A DNA stretch of 64,000 nucleotides from Albidovulum aestuarii (GTDB taxonomy: Bacteria; Pseudomonadota; Alphaproteobacteria; Rhodobacterales; Rhodobacteraceae). Position numbers and translations under genes: made by a program. The notes under the pieces were generated by a model. It was given only the letters and a program-made list of their open reading frames with translations, had not been told where the DNA came from and ran no database searches. Shown here in pieces: positions 35,626 through 45,727 of this stretch (position 1 is its first letter; every line of letters begins with the position of its first letter). The stretch spans positions 1-64,000 of the forward strand of contig NZ_JASBQQ010000010.1 of the NCBI RefSeq assembly GCF_029961185.1, read 5' to 3'.

Positions 35626-36195
35626 TCATATCCTGCCGATGGTTAGCTGCAGCACCAGATAGATCGTTCCGACGAGCCCCGCGATCATTAGGTACCCAAT
35701 GAGTAGATTGATTGGCCAAGAAAACTGTCTTGTAGCCATGAAGCGAACGGTTTTCGAAAGCGCATCCGGGCAGTTAACAGAAAGCAATCTTGGCCCTCTG
35801 GCGTCGATATCGATCATGTCGACTATTACGAGTTCGCCCGGAGCGATTGAGGGGACATGGATAACGAAATGCCCATTCTCTAGTAGCTTCGGAGTGTGGT
35901 CGCGGGGGGGCCAGAGATTGAAGCTAGTCAAATGCTCACTGAACACAATCTCAACGTTGGAGGCGGCCTTCTTGCCAGTATTCTGCACGAAGAACTTTTC
36001 GGTCCAGATGGAGATCTTTTCGCCATCTTCCCGCAATTTGAACTGGTGATAGTTAGAACTCGTGGAGCCCCAGATAAGCTTTACTCTGGCTCGAAGCAGC
36101 CAAAGCAAAAAGGCAGTCACCAGCGCAAGGGCGATGGAAATTATGAAGTCGTGAGCAGGATCAAGTTTGTCCCATAGCTTGCTGGCAAGTTCCAT
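35626..36195 (-). CDS. membrane protein of unknown function inserted between pheS and pheT
   Basis: A 189-residue protein with two predicted membrane helices, near 17-37 (IISIALALVTAFLLWLLRA) and near 163-185 (INLLIGYLMIAGLVGTIYLVLQLTI), and a roughly 120-residue soluble loop between them. I do not recognise the domain. Base composition is much less GC-rich than pheS and pheT. The start overlaps the pheS stop (TGATG), and it ends 2 nt before the pheT ATG, so it is inside the operon. This is unusual; the pheS-pheT junction normally carries no third gene. Confidence 0.75.
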   Translation of the reverse strand: MELASKLWDKLDPAHDFIISIALALVTAFLLWLLRARVKLIWGSTSSNYHQFKLREDGEKISIWTEKFFVQNTGKKAASNVEIVFSEHLTSFNLWPPRDHTPKLLENGHFVIHVPSIAPGELVIVDMIDIDARGPRLLSVNCPDALSKTVRFMATRQFSWPINLLIGYLMIAGLVGTIYLVLQLTIGRI

Positions 36196-37277
36196 CACCT
36201 GCTCAGCCCCCCGGCCACCGTCGGCATGTCGAGGCTGGTAAACCCGTAATGCCTCAGCCATCGCAGGTCGCTTTCGAAGAACGCGCGCAGGTCGGGGATG
36301 CCGTATTTCAGCATCGCCAGCCGGTCGATGCCCATCCCGAAGGCAAAGCCCTGCCATTCGTCGGGATCGACACCGCCTGCGCGCAGCACATGCGGGTGGA
36401 CCATGCCGCTGCCCAGGATTTCCATCCAGCCATCGCCCTCGCCGATCTTCAGCTGGCCCTTGTCCCAGGAACAGCGGATATCGACCTCGGCCGAGGGTTC
36501 GGTGAAGGGGAAATGCGAGGCGCGGAAGCGCAGTTCGACATCGTCAACCTCGAAGAAGGCGCGGCAGAACTCCTCCAGCACCCATTTGAGGTTGGCCATG
36601 GAGATGTCGCGGTCGATGGCCAGCCCCTCGATCTGGTGGAACATCGGCGCATGGGTCTGGTCCATGTCCATGCGGTAGACGCGGCCCGGCGCGATGACGC
36701 GGATCGGCGCGCCATGGGTCTGCATCGCGCGGATCTGCACGGGGCTGGTGTGGGTGCGCAGGACATGCGGCGGGCGGTTGTCGCCTGTCGCGCGGTGCAT
36801 GAAGAAGGTGTCATGCTCCTGCCGGGCGGGGTGTTCGGGCGCGATGTTGAGCGCGTCGAAATTGTACCAGTCGGACTCAATCTGCGGGCCTTCGGCCACG
36901 GCAAACCCCATATCGGCGAAGATCGCGGTGATTTCCTCGGTGACCTGGCTGACGGGATGGATCGTGCCCTGACGGCGCGGACGGCCCGGCAAAGTGACGT
37001 CGAGCCATTCGGATTTCAGCCGCTCATCAAGGGCGGCATCGGCCAGCGCGGATTTCTTCGCCTTCAAAGCGGCGTCGATCTCATCCTTGAGCCGGTTCAG
37101 CGCCTGCCCGGCTTCCTGCCGCTGGGCGGGGTCCATCTGGCCAAGTTCGCGCATCTTCAGCGAAATCTCGCCCTTCTTGCCAAGGGCCGCCACGCGCAGC
37201 TCCTCCAGCGCGGCCTCATCCCCCGCCCCGGAAATCCCTTCCAGATACTTGCCCTTCAGCGCGTCCAATCCGTCCAT
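36195..37277 (-). CDS. pheS: phenylalanine-tRNA ligase alpha subunit
   Basis: The catalytic subunit with a class II aminoacyl-tRNA synthetase core. The 360-residue protein has a coiled-coil N-terminus and then the motif 2 region around [24 protein letters not shown] and motif 3 [22 protein letters not shown] near the C-terminus. The region [10 protein letters not shown] is typical of PheS. The start at 37277 (MDGLDALK) is one of two nearby Met codons. Order rplT-pheS-X-pheT on the same strand suggests a long operon with rpmI. Confidence 0.96.
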   Translation of the reverse strand: MDGLDALKGKYLEGISGAGDEAALEELRVAALGKKGEISLKMRELGQMDPAQRQEAGQALNRLKDEIDAALKAKKSALADAALDERLKSEWLDVTLPGRPRRQGTIHPVSQVTEEITAIFADMGFAVAEGPQIESDWYNFDALNIAPEHPARQEHDTFFMHRATGDNRPPHVLRTHTSPVQIRAMQTHGAPIRVIAPGRVYRMDMDQTHAPMFHQIEGLAIDRDISMANLKWVLEEFCRAFFEVDDVELRFRASHFPFTEPSAEVDIRCSWDKGQLKIGEGDGWMEILGSGMVHPHVLRAGGVDPDEWQGFAFGMGIDRLAMLKYGIPDLRAFFESDLRWLRHYGFTSLDMPTVAGGLSR

Positions 37278-37342
37278 CGGTCCCTCCGGCATCACCGGCC
37301 TTCTGCTATCACACGGCACCCTGAATTCAAGCTGCCCAAAGA

Positions 37343-37382
37343 AAAACCCCGCGGAGGCCTTTCACGGCCACTCGCGGGGTTT
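37343..37382 (-). terminator. intrinsic terminator between rplT and pheS
   Basis: On the minus strand AAACCCCGCG pairs with CGCGGGGTTT, enclosing a nested inner hairpin around GGCC. A TTTTTC run follows the stem. It lies 25 nt behind the rplT stop, so it terminates or attenuates before pheS. Confidence 0.85.
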
Positions 37383-37406
37383 CAACTGTCCCTCGGTGAA
37401 GAGGAG

Positions 37407-37769
37407 TTACGCGAGCGCGGCCTTCGCCTTTTCGACGATGGCCCCAAACGCCGCCGGCTCATGCACGGCGAGATCGGCGAGCACCTTGCGGTCCACCTCG
37501 ATCCCGGCAAGGCCGAGCGCGTTGATGAAGCGCGAATAGGTCATGTCGGCGTCCACCGCACGCACCGCCGCGTTGATCCGCTGGATCCACAGGGCGCGGA
37601 AGTTGCGCTTGCGGGCCTTGCGGTCGCGGGTGGCGTATTGGTTCGCCTTGTCCACGGCCTGCGTGGCAGTGCGGAAGTTGGTCGAACGCGCGGCGTAGTA
37701 GCCTTTCGCCTTCTTGATGACCTTGCGGTGACGGGCGTGCGTGACGACGCCGGATTTAACGCGAGCCAT
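37407..37769 (-). CDS. rplT: 50S ribosomal protein L20
   Basis: A 120-residue basic protein with the L20 N-terminal extension [29 protein letters not shown] and the C-terminal signature region [48 protein letters not shown]. Needed for early assembly of the 50S subunit. Encoded 12 nt behind rpmI, as usual. Confidence 0.98.
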   Translation of the reverse strand: MARVKSGVVTHARHRKVIKKAKGYYAARSTNFRTATQAVDKANQYATRDRKARKRNFRALWIQRINAAVRAVDADMTYSRFINALGLAGIEVDRKVLADLAVHEPAAFGAIVEKAKAALA

Positions 37770-37781
37770 GTGTCTGTCTCC

Positions 37782-37982
37782 TCAGCGGTCGTAGGGCATG
37801 TATTTCTTGACGATCTTCGTATCCGCATCCGACAGCAGCATGGTGCCGGTGGCTTTGCGGATAAAGTCCGTCGATCGCTTGATCATGCCGTGACGCTTGC
37901 CGGCGACACCAGCCTTGACGCGGCCCGAGGCCGTCATCTTGAACCGCTTCTTGGCGGCCGATTTGGTCTTCATCTTGGGCAT
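37782..37982 (-). CDS. rpmI: 50S ribosomal protein L35
   Basis: A 66-residue basic ribosomal protein ([20 protein letters not shown], then [20 protein letters not shown]). Two overlapping starts exist: an ATG at 37988 directly touching the AGGAG site, and the ATG at 37982 with normal spacing to it. The latter is chosen because it gives the standard MPKMKTK N-terminus. infC is not visible immediately upstream; pyk is instead. Confidence 0.96.
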   Translation of the reverse strand: MPKMKTKSAAKKRFKMTASGRVKAGVAGKRHGMIKRSTDFIRKATGTMLLSDADTKIVKKYMPYDR

Positions 37983-38088
37983 TTTCATCTCCTGTGTCAG
38001 ACGTGAACGCGCGACTCGGCAATGCCACTTGGCCGGAAGCGCGGGGTATTCGAGAGGCGGCGTATAGACGCGATGGGCGGGTTTGGCA

Positions 38089-38111
38089 AGTACCGCATCC
38101 GCCTTGCGGTA

Positions 38112-38113
<2 letters not shown>
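38089..38113 (-). terminator. hairpin overlapping the pyk stop codon
   Basis: Arms AGTACCGCA (38089-38097) and TGCGGTACT (38105-38113) with a 7-nt loop, overlapping the TAG at 38112. There is no T-run behind it. It may be a terminator or a 3'-end stabiliser for pyk mRNA. Confidence 0.5.
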
Positions 38114-39566
<1,453 letters not shown>

Positions 39567-39668
39567 GGCATCTCTTCCGTTTGCGCTATCATCGAAATCC
39601 GCCCCTCTATGGCCGAAAAGCCGCGCCACGGCAACTGGCGCTTTGCCGTCCGCCGGGGTAAGGGACGG

Positions 39669-40436
39669 ATGACATTCCAAGATGACGGTGAGATGACGAC
39701 ACAACCTTTCGAGATCGTCGGCGCTGAACGCCCCTCGCGCTGGCTTGTGACCTGCGATCATGCGACCAACCGGGTGCCCGACTGCATCGGCGGCGGCAGC
39801 CTCGGCATTTCTCCCGGCGATATGGAACGCCATATCGCCTATGATATCGGCGCGGCGGGGGTAACGCGGCGACTGGCCGAGCGGCTGAACGCGCCTGCGA
39901 TCCTCTCGGACTTCTCGCGGCTCGTCATCGACCCCAACCGGGGTGAGGACGACCCGACGCTGGTGATGAAGCTTTACGACTCGACGATCATCCCGGTGAA
40001 CCGCGATGTCGATGGCGACGAAACCGAGCGCCGCCTGAACGCCTTCCACCGGCCCTATCACGACGCGCTGGAAGGGCTCGCGATCCGCCGCAGCGATACC
40101 GTCATCTGCGCGGTCCACAGCTTCACGCCCCGGCTTTTCGGGCGCGGCGACAGGCCCTGGCAGGTGGGAATCCTCTATTCCCACCTCGACCCGAAACTGT
40201 CGCTCGCCATTCTTGACCGGCTGCGCGCCGAGCCCGACCTGAACGTGGGCGAAAACGAACCTTACGGCGGCCATCTCGACGGCGATTCCATCGACCGGCA
40301 TGCGCTGAAGAAGGGCCGCCCCAATGTGCTGATCGAGATCCGCCACGACCTGATCCGCACCGAGGACGGCCAGATCGCCTGGGCCGACCGGCTGGCGCCG
40401 ATCCTTGAAGCCGCGCTGGCGGATATCAATCTCTGA
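39669..40436 (+). CDS. N-formylglutamate amidohydrolase family protein
   Basis: A 255-residue metal-dependent hydrolase of the family that includes HutG-type N-formylglutamate amidohydrolase. Motifs are VTCDHATNRVPD near 29-40, SDFSRLVIDPNRGEDDPTL, AVHSFTPRL, and HDLIRTEDGQIAWADRL at the end. It could act in histidine breakdown or on related formyl amino acids. No other hut gene is nearby, so the substrate is inferred. The start at 39669 has AAGGGACGG upstream; an in-frame ATG at 39693 is the alternative. Confidence 0.84.
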   Translation: MTFQDDGEMTTQPFEIVGAERPSRWLVTCDHATNRVPDCIGGGSLGISPGDMERHIAYDIGAAGVTRRLAERLNAPAILSDFSRLVIDPNRGEDDPTLVMKLYDSTIIPVNRDVDGDETERRLNAFHRPYHDALEGLAIRRSDTVICAVHSFTPRLFGRGDRPWQVGILYSHLDPKLSLAILDRLRAEPDLNVGENEPYGGHLDGDSIDRHALKKGRPNVLIEIRHDLIRTEDGQIAWADRLAPILEAALADINL

Positions 40437-40451
40437 GTCGAGGAGAAGATC

Positions 40452-40772
40452 ATGGACGACCAGACCCGCATCGAGATCGAAGCCGCCGCCTTCCGGACGC
40501 TCCGCCATCATCTGATGGAAAAACGCGCCGATGTGCAGAATATCGACCTGATGAACCTCGCCGGTTTCTGCCGCAACTGCCTTGCCCGCTGGTATCAGGA
40601 GGCCGCCGCCGAACGCGGCATCGAGATGACCAAGGACGAGGCGCGCGAAGTCTATTACGGCATGCCCTACGAGGACTGGTGCGCGGCGAACCAGACCGAA
40701 GCCGATGCCGCCAAGCAGGAGGTTTTCAAAAAAGTCTTTGCCGAGAACGTCGGCGATCCTACGAAACCCTGA
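40452..40772 (+). CDS. DUF1244 domain protein
   Basis: A 106-residue small acidic protein that matches the DUF1244 family, conserved in alphaproteobacteria. It has a Cys pair in AGFCRNCLARWYQEAAAERGIEM and the region ARE VYYGMPYEDWCA. Function is not established. It follows the amidohydrolase by 15 nt with AGGAG upstream, so the two are likely cotranscribed. Its last codons overlap the convergent LysR gene by 14 nt. Confidence 0.85.
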   Translation: MDDQTRIEIEAAAFRTLRHHLMEKRADVQNIDLMNLAGFCRNCLARWYQEAAAERGIEMTKDEAREVYYGMPYEDWCAANQTEADAAKQEVFKKVFAENVGDPTKP

Positions 40773-41643
40773 CGGCCGCTTCCCGCAGATGCGCCACAAC
40801 AGCCCGCAGCAACGTGCGCCGCGCGATCGCGCTTGGCCAGACCATCACATAGTCGCGTGACATCGGCAGTGAATGCGGCTCCACCACCAGCAGCCGTTCC
40901 GACCGGATATCGTCCCCGGCAATGCGCTCGGGCACCAGCGCGACCCCCAGACCGGCACGGGCAAGCGCGGCTGCGACCGCGATCATCCCGACCTTCAGCC
41001 CGGCACCCGGATCGGGCCGCCGATCACTCAACCGGTCGGCAAACCACGCGTTCCACGCCGGTTGGGTCGCGAAGGCCGGTCCCCAGTCGGTGTGGATGAA
41101 GGCGCTGTCTGGGAGCGCCTCCACCCCGCCCTCGGGCATTGTGAAACCGGGGGCGGCGACCGCCACGATCCGGTCCCGGAACAGCACCTCCGTCACATGG
41201 TCGGCATAATAATCCGCGCCATAGGTGATCCTCAGGTCCACGCCATCGCGGGCGAAGGCGACGGGGTCATCCTCCACCCGTATTTCCACCTTTCCGTCTG
41301 AGGCAAAGCCCACCATGGCCGGGGCGAGCCACAACTCAGCCACGCTCGGCAAAACCGAGACGACCAGCCGCGCCCGGTTGCGCCCTTCGGCCAGTTCGTC
41401 GGCGACCGAGGCGAGATCGGTCAGCGCCTGCTCGATTCGTGGATAGATCGCGCGCCCCGCATCGGTCAGCGTGATCCGGTTGCCCTGCCTCAGGAACAGG
41501 TGCTTTCCAAGATGCTGTTCCAGCGCCCGAACCTGCTGGCTGACAGCAGCCGAGGTCACGCCAAGCTCTACCCCCGCCTGCACGAAACTGCCGGTTCTGG
41601 CGGCGACCTCAAAAGCCCGCATTGCGTTCAGCGGCGGAAGCAT
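40759..41643 (-). CDS. LysR-family (GcvA-like) transcriptional regulator
   Basis: A 294-residue LTTR with the GcvA-type N-terminus MLPPLNAMRAFEVAARTGSF and the HTH AGVELGVTSAAVSQQVRALE. The effector domain begins at RLVVSVLPS. It is divergent from the 2OG-Fe(II) oxygenase at 41746, its likely target. GcvA-like regulators often govern amino-acid catabolism; the effector is unknown here. Confidence 0.88.
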   Translation of the reverse strand: MLPPLNAMRAFEVAARTGSFVQAGVELGVTSAAVSQQVRALEQHLGKHLFLRQGNRITLTDAGRAIYPRIEQALTDLASVADELAEGRNRARLVVSVLPSVAELWLAPAMVGFASDGKVEIRVEDDPVAFARDGVDLRITYGADYYADHVTEVLFRDRIVAVAAPGFTMPEGGVEALPDSAFIHTDWGPAFATQPAWNAWFADRLSDRRPDPGAGLKVGMIAVAAALARAGLGVALVPERIAGDDIRSERLLVVEPHSLPMSRDYVMVWPSAIARRTLLRAVVAHLREAAVRVS

Positions 41644-41745
41644 TGCCCTATCTCTCGAAAGTTTTTCTTATGCTCCGGGAAATTTTCTCCCGTTGCAAGG
41701 TGACCCTTCCGTTGCCACCCTCGCCGCAATCCAAGGGAGGCCCCG
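41644..41745. promoter_or_regulatory. divergent control region, LysR/2OG oxygenase
   Basis: 102 nt, AT-rich between 41650 and 41700, with A- and T-tracts and the pseudo-dyad GGGA-AATTTTC-TCCC near 41679-41693. This is the expected binding region for the divergent LysR product. Confidence 0.45.
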
Positions 41746-42531
41746 ATGCACCATATCCTCGATCTCGACCGCTACACGCTCCACCGCCCCGGCAGTCCGG
41801 AATGGCAGGCACTGGTGACGCAGGCCCGCGCCGACCTTGCGGCGAACGGCATGTTCAACCTCGAAGGGTTCATGCGACCGGAGGTGATCGCGTCCGTCGT
41901 GGCCGATCTTGCGCCGAAATTCGACACCGAGAGCTTCACCCATGCCCGGCGCCACAACATCTATTTCAAGAAGGATATCCCCGGCCTCGCCCCCGATCAC
42001 CCCGCCCTGCGCCAGTTCGAGACGTGCAACCGCACCCTCTGCGGCGACCAGATCCAAGGCCCGCTGACCGAGATGTACCGCTGGCCGGAACTGGCCAGTT
42101 TCATCGCCGCGACGATGGAAAAGCCGCAGCTTCATCCGATGGCCGACCCCCTCGCCTGCGTCAACCTCATGTCCTATAACGAGGGTCAGGCGCTGAACTG
42201 GCATTTCGACCGGTCGGAATTCACCACGACCCTTCTCTTGCAAGCCCCCGAAGCAGGCGGCGAGTTCGAATACCGCTCGGACTTGAGGAGCGACGACGAC
42301 CCGAACTACGACGGCGTCGCGAAACTTCTGGCCGGTGAAGACCCGATGCTCCACCGGCTCTCCGTGACGCCGGGCACACTCAACGTCTTCAAGGGCAAGA
42401 ACACCGCCCACCGGGTCACGCCCGTGAAGGGCGGCCGCGCGCGGATCATCACAGTCCTGACATATTACGAACGCCCGGGTGTTCGCTTCACCGACGAGGA
42501 AAACATCGGATTTTACGGGCGCGCGGCATGA
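41746..42531 (+). CDS. 2-oxoglutarate/Fe(II)-dependent oxygenase-like protein
   Basis: A 261-residue cupin-fold protein. The iron facial triad is visible as H153-x-D155 (NWHFDRSEF) and H222 (NTAHRVTP), and R233 (RARIITVL) fits the 2OG-carboxylate contact. Because position 155 is Asp, a hydroxylase or related oxygenase is expected rather than a halogenase, which has Gly there. The overall pattern recalls the HalD/BesD-type free-amino-acid enzymes. The substrate is unknown. It is expressed divergently from a GcvA-like LysR. Confidence 0.78.
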   Translation: MHHILDLDRYTLHRPGSPEWQALVTQARADLAANGMFNLEGFMRPEVIASVVADLAPKFDTESFTHARRHNIYFKKDIPGLAPDHPALRQFETCNRTLCGDQIQGPLTEMYRWPELASFIAATMEKPQLHPMADPLACVNLMSYNEGQALNWHFDRSEFTTTLLLQAPEAGGEFEYRSDLRSDDDPNYDGVAKLLAGEDPMLHRLSVTPGTLNVFKGKNTAHRVTPVKGGRARIITVLTYYERPGVRFTDEENIGFYGRAA

Positions 42532-42577
42532 ACCGTGATGTCTTCGCAGCCGAAAAGATGGCCCGCGACTTCTAGGA

Positions 42578-44107
42578 TCACTCTTCGGCTTCGGCGACAA
42601 GCGACAGCGGCGCCACGCCCTTCGGCAGGTCGGCGGTGGTCAGCGGCTCGGCCGGTCGGGCAAGGCGGTTCCTGACAACCCAGTGCAGCCGCGTCTCGGC
42701 CCGCGTGATCGCGACATAGGCAAGGCGCTTCCACAAGGGAATCCCCGCCTCCATTCGCCCCACCTTCGCGGCGACGAAAAGGTCGGGCGCAAAGACCTGA
42801 ACGTCAGGCCATTGCGAGCCTTGCGCCTTGTGGATCGTCACCGCCGAGCCATGCAGAAAAGCCGCGCCCATATGGGCTGCGGAGGGGATGAAGGGCTCCT
42901 CCTCATCCGGCAGTTCGATCTTGATGATCGAGGCAGCGGAAACCTGCGGGTCCTCGGCGCCGATCACATGCAGCTTCGCGAACCCCGCCTTCTTGCCGGG
43001 GCCGAGATAGATGACCTGCGCGCCCTTGATCAGCCCCCGCGCCTCCAGATCAATGCGCTTCTTGCGGTGCTTCAGGGGCAGTTCGATCCCGTCGCAGATC
43101 AGGGGCTCACCGGGCAGAAGATCGTCCGGCGGTGCGCCATAGGCCGCCCGGAACGCCTGTATCAGCCGGATACGGGTCTGATTGCGCCAGACCAGAACCG
43201 GCGACCGCGCCATCAGACCGGCATCCACCCGCTCGGCCCATTGGATGCGCTCATCCTTGCGCGCGGCGGCCTCAACCATCCGCTCGAACCCCTCAAACGT
43301 CAGGTCGGGATCGGCCAGCGCATGGGCAAGATCGAGGATCGGGTTGTCCTCTTCCTGCCGGTGGATGCGGTGCAGCACCAGCTTGCGGCTCTCGGACAGC
43401 CGGTCGAACACCATCTCGCCTGACTGACCCACCGGGGCCAACTGCGCCGGATCGCCGAACAGGACAAGCGTCGGGAAGATTTCCTTCAGGTCGTCCATCT
43501 GGCGTTCATCCAGCATCGACGCCTCATCGACAAAGCCGATATCCAGCGGGTCCTCGCGCCGTTTCCAGCCCTTGATGAAATCCGAGCCCCTAAGGCCAGC
43601 GGCGGCCAGCGCGCCGGGGATCGACTTAACCTGATCGTAAAAGGCCTTGGCACGGTCGAGCGCGATTTCGGTCAGCCCCTCGACCGTCGGCCGGTCGCCA
43701 TTTCCCGCCAGCCATTCGGCGATCTTTTCGTATTCCGGGTCATAGACCGGGGTATAGAGGATGCGGTGGATCGTCGTCGCGGGCACGCCGCGCCCGCGCA
43801 AGACGCTCGCCGCCTTGTTGGTGGGCGCAAGCACCGCCAATGTGCGCCGGTCCTTGCGCCGCTTGCCTTCATAATCGCCCGAGATCGTGTCGACCCCGGC
43901 GGCATCCAGCGCCTTGGTCAGTTCGGCCAAGAGCATCGTCTTGCCCGATCCGGCCTTGCCAATCACTGCCAGAACGCTCGCCCGGCCCGTCGCGGCGGGC
44001 ATCAGCGTTCCGCCCAGCAGATCGACGCCCGCGCTGCCCAGAACATCGGCGACGCGGTCCCAGGCCTCGGCCTGGTCTTCGGAAAAGGTAAGGGCGGACC
44101 CGGACAT
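42578..44107 (-). CDS. RecD-like ATP-dependent DNA helicase (UvrD/Pif1-like superfamily 1)
   Basis: A 509-residue SF1 helicase. Walker A is GKAGSGKTMLL near 50-59, then motif Ia VLAPTNKAASVLRGRGV, Walker B IGFVDEASMLDERQMDDL near 190-207, motif III TLVLFGDPAQLAPVG, and C-terminal motif V/VI (GSAVTIHKAQGSQWPDV, AYVAITRAETRLHWV). It is not RecD itself, because no RecB or RecC is nearby. Short helicases of this type are common but poorly studied. It overlaps no neighbour; the AHL synthase gene begins behind it on the same strand. Confidence 0.9.
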   Translation of the reverse strand: MSGSALTFSEDQAEAWDRVADVLGSAGVDLLGGTLMPAATGRASVLAVIGKAGSGKTMLLAELTKALDAAGVDTISGDYEGKRRKDRRTLAVLAPTNKAASVLRGRGVPATTIHRILYTPVYDPEYEKIAEWLAGNGDRPTVEGLTEIALDRAKAFYDQVKSIPGALAAAGLRGSDFIKGWKRREDPLDIGFVDEASMLDERQMDDLKEIFPTLVLFGDPAQLAPVGQSGEMVFDRLSESRKLVLHRIHRQEEDNPILDLAHALADPDLTFEGFERMVEAAARKDERIQWAERVDAGLMARSPVLVWRNQTRIRLIQAFRAAYGAPPDDLLPGEPLICDGIELPLKHRKKRIDLEARGLIKGAQVIYLGPGKKAGFAKLHVIGAEDPQVSAASIIKIELPDEEEPFIPSAAHMGAAFLHGSAVTIHKAQGSQWPDVQVFAPDLFVAAKVGRMEAGIPLWKRLAYVAITRAETRLHWVVRNRLARPAEPLTTADLPKGVAPLSLVAEAEE

Positions 44108-44149
44108 GGGCGCGACCCTATAGGCCGCGCCCGGGGGATGCCAGCCGGT

Positions 44150-44782
44150 TTAGCCGGCCGCCGGCAGGTCCGTGCGATCGCCAAAAGCGCGGTTAAACCA
44201 GAGCTGCGACACCTCGGGCGAAATGCCCGCCTTGCGCGCCATCTTGCGCCGGATTTCCTCGGAAAACTCCCAGATGCCAAGGCTGACCGCATCAGCCCCC
44301 TGTCCCTCGGTGCCCAGCACGGTCGGTTGCCAACCCAGCAGCCGGTAGATCCGCACCATGCGCGCATCGAACACCCCGACCGCCCGCGCCAGCCCGAAGC
44401 CGACACCAAGCTGCGCGCCGCCCAGCATCAGCGCAGCCGACGTCGTCGGCGGGGTATGTTCGGCAAGACAGAACCGGGTGCATTCCCAGACCTTCGGATG
44501 GGCGAACCTGCGCCCGGCCGCCAGCGATGAGAAGTGGTCGTTGACCATGGTCGGTCCCAGCGTCGGCAGGAACCGCATCGATCCGCCATGGCGCCCGTCC
44601 GGCATCTGCCAGATCACATAGGTCGGGTTCAACGCATCATATTCGTCGCGCTCCCACCCGTTACGGTCCACGCTGACCGCCCAGCCCAGCCTTTCGCGGA
44701 ACTGCGTCGCGCGGTCGGCAAACATCGTGTCCCGCAACAGCGGGTAATGGCCGAGTTCTTCGGCCGTCAGAAATCGCAGCAT
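44150..44782 (-). CDS. acyl-homoserine-lactone synthase, LuxI family
   Basis: A 210-residue enzyme that makes an AHL from SAM and acyl-ACP. The invariant residues are present: R24, F28, W34, D46 and D49 (ERDEYDALNP), R70 and F71 (GSMRFLPT), E100 and R103 (WECTRF). The start at 44782 (MLRFLT) matches the family; the frame begins 4 codons earlier. It follows luxR on the same strand (72-nt gap). The acyl chain cannot be predicted. Confidence 0.93.
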   Translation of the reverse strand: MLRFLTAEELGHYPLLRDTMFADRATQFRERLGWAVSVDRNGWERDEYDALNPTYVIWQMPDGRHGGSMRFLPTLGPTMVNDHFSSLAAGRRFAHPKVWECTRFCLAEHTPPTTSAALMLGGAQLGVGFGLARAVGVFDARMVRIYRLLGWQPTVLGTEGQGADAVSLGIWEFSEEIRRKMARKAGISPEVSQLWFNRAFGDRTDLPAAG

Positions 44783-44853
44783 CGTGCCCTCCATCAGGAT
44801 GACGGAAGGGCTTAGCGAAACTTGGTTAATTCGCGGCTAGGGCAGCGTTAAGG

Positions 44854-45567
44854 TTAAAGCAACACAAGACCTTCGGCGATGGCACGGGCCACGGCCTGCG
44901 TCGTGTTGCTGGCGCCCAGCTTGAAGCGGGCGCTTTCGACATAGGCGCGGAGCGTATGTTCGGAAATGGCCAGACTGTCGGCGGCCTGTGCCCGGTTCAG
45001 CCCCATCGCGAGCATGGTCAGAACATCGACCTCGCGCGGAGAAAGGTTCTGCATCGCGTAGAAATCGGTTCCCCGCTCGATCTCCAGCGCCTTCTGGTTG
45101 ACAAAATGTGAAACAAGGATCAGGTCACCCATATATTCGCCGGTAAACTTCTCCCACCGCGTATCACTCATGTGATCAGAGATGGTGAACATGGCGAACT
45201 GGCCGTTCGGGCCACGGATCGGCACCGAATATCCCTGATTGCCCACCCCCGCGTCGAGGGCCTCGCCCAGAAAGTTTCGCGACAGCCGCCCCGACCAGTC
45301 CAGACGTTTCCAGTCAACCGGGTGAAAGCGACGGAAGCATCCCTGCACGACCGGGTCGATCCGTGCGAAGTCTTCATCGACGTAACGTTCGACCCAGGCC
45401 GGGTCGTAGGTCAGGACGGCGTATTGCTGGCCGGTTGAGTTGACGGAGTGATAGACCAGATGTTCGACCGGGAAGTGATCCCTGAGCCCAAGGATCACCG
45501 ATTGAAGATCATCAAGCGTTTTCGCCCGCTGAAGTCGATCTATGAACTCCGCCAGTCTTGCCTGCAT
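44854..45567 (-). CDS. LuxR-family AHL-responsive regulator
   Basis: A 237-residue quorum-sensing regulator. The autoinducer-binding domain carries W58, Y62, D71, P72 and W86 (DPAWVERYVDEDFARIDPVV, DWKRLDW) and a Gly at GYSVPI. The C-terminal HTH (about 172-235, LSPREVDVLTMLAMGLNRAQAADSLAISEHTLRAYVESARFKL) is intact. It lies beside its cognate LuxI. The start at 45567 has GGAGG about 9 nt upstream and overlaps the 71-aa gene by 56 nt. Confidence 0.93.
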   Translation of the reverse strand: MQARLAEFIDRLQRAKTLDDLQSVILGLRDHFPVEHLVYHSVNSTGQQYAVLTYDPAWVERYVDEDFARIDPVVQGCFRRFHPVDWKRLDWSGRLSRNFLGEALDAGVGNQGYSVPIRGPNGQFAMFTISDHMSDTRWEKFTGEYMGDLILVSHFVNQKALEIERGTDFYAMQNLSPREVDVLTMLAMGLNRAQAADSLAISEHTLRAYVESARFKLGASNTTQAVARAIAEGLVLL

Positions 45568-45727
45568 TCGCGGCGAAACCTCCGGCCATCACCCCCGCCA
45601 CCTGAGCGATCTCGCCTGCTGCCACCAGCGATGTGTCGTCAAGCTGCTCTGCCAACGACGACAATCCGTTCGCCTGTGCAAACGCCTTGAGATCGGTCAG
45701 CACATCTAGGATCCATTCGTATTGCAT
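45512..45727 (-). CDS. small conserved protein upstream of luxR, 71 aa
   Basis: A short protein with MQYEWILDVLTDLKAFAQANGLSSL in its first part and a Gly/Ala/Ser-rich tail. Similar starts (YEWILDVL.DL..FA..NG) occur before luxR in related Rhodobacteraceae, to my recollection. It overlaps luxR by 56 nt in another frame, so both are probably read from one message. It has no membrane segment. No function is known; an antiactivator or regulator partner is only a guess. Confidence 0.65.
   Translation of the reverse strand: MQYEWILDVLTDLKAFAQANGLSSLAEQLDDTSLVAAGEIAQVAGVMAGGFAANAGKTGGVHRSTSAGENA

Noticed and set aside
33629-35662. 677-aa open frame on the + strand
   Set aside because: Antisense to pheT, rich in His and Arg as typical of shadow frames.
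36249-38006. 585-aa open frame on the + strand
   Set aside because: Antisense to pheS, rplT and rpmI, which are certain genes.
39567-40799. Upstream extension of the pyk frame to 895 aa
   Set aside because: The extension is antisense to the formylglutamate hydrolase and DUF1244 genes; the pyk start at 39566 has a ribosome-binding site.
44783-44853. lux-box dyad upstream of luxI
   Set aside because: No 18-20 nt CTG-N10-CAG type dyad could be seen in the 71-nt gap.
44821-44857. TTAA motifs as CtrA sites before luxI
   Set aside because: TTAA half-sites are present, but their spacing does not match the TTAA-N7-TTAA pattern, and one includes the luxR stop codon.
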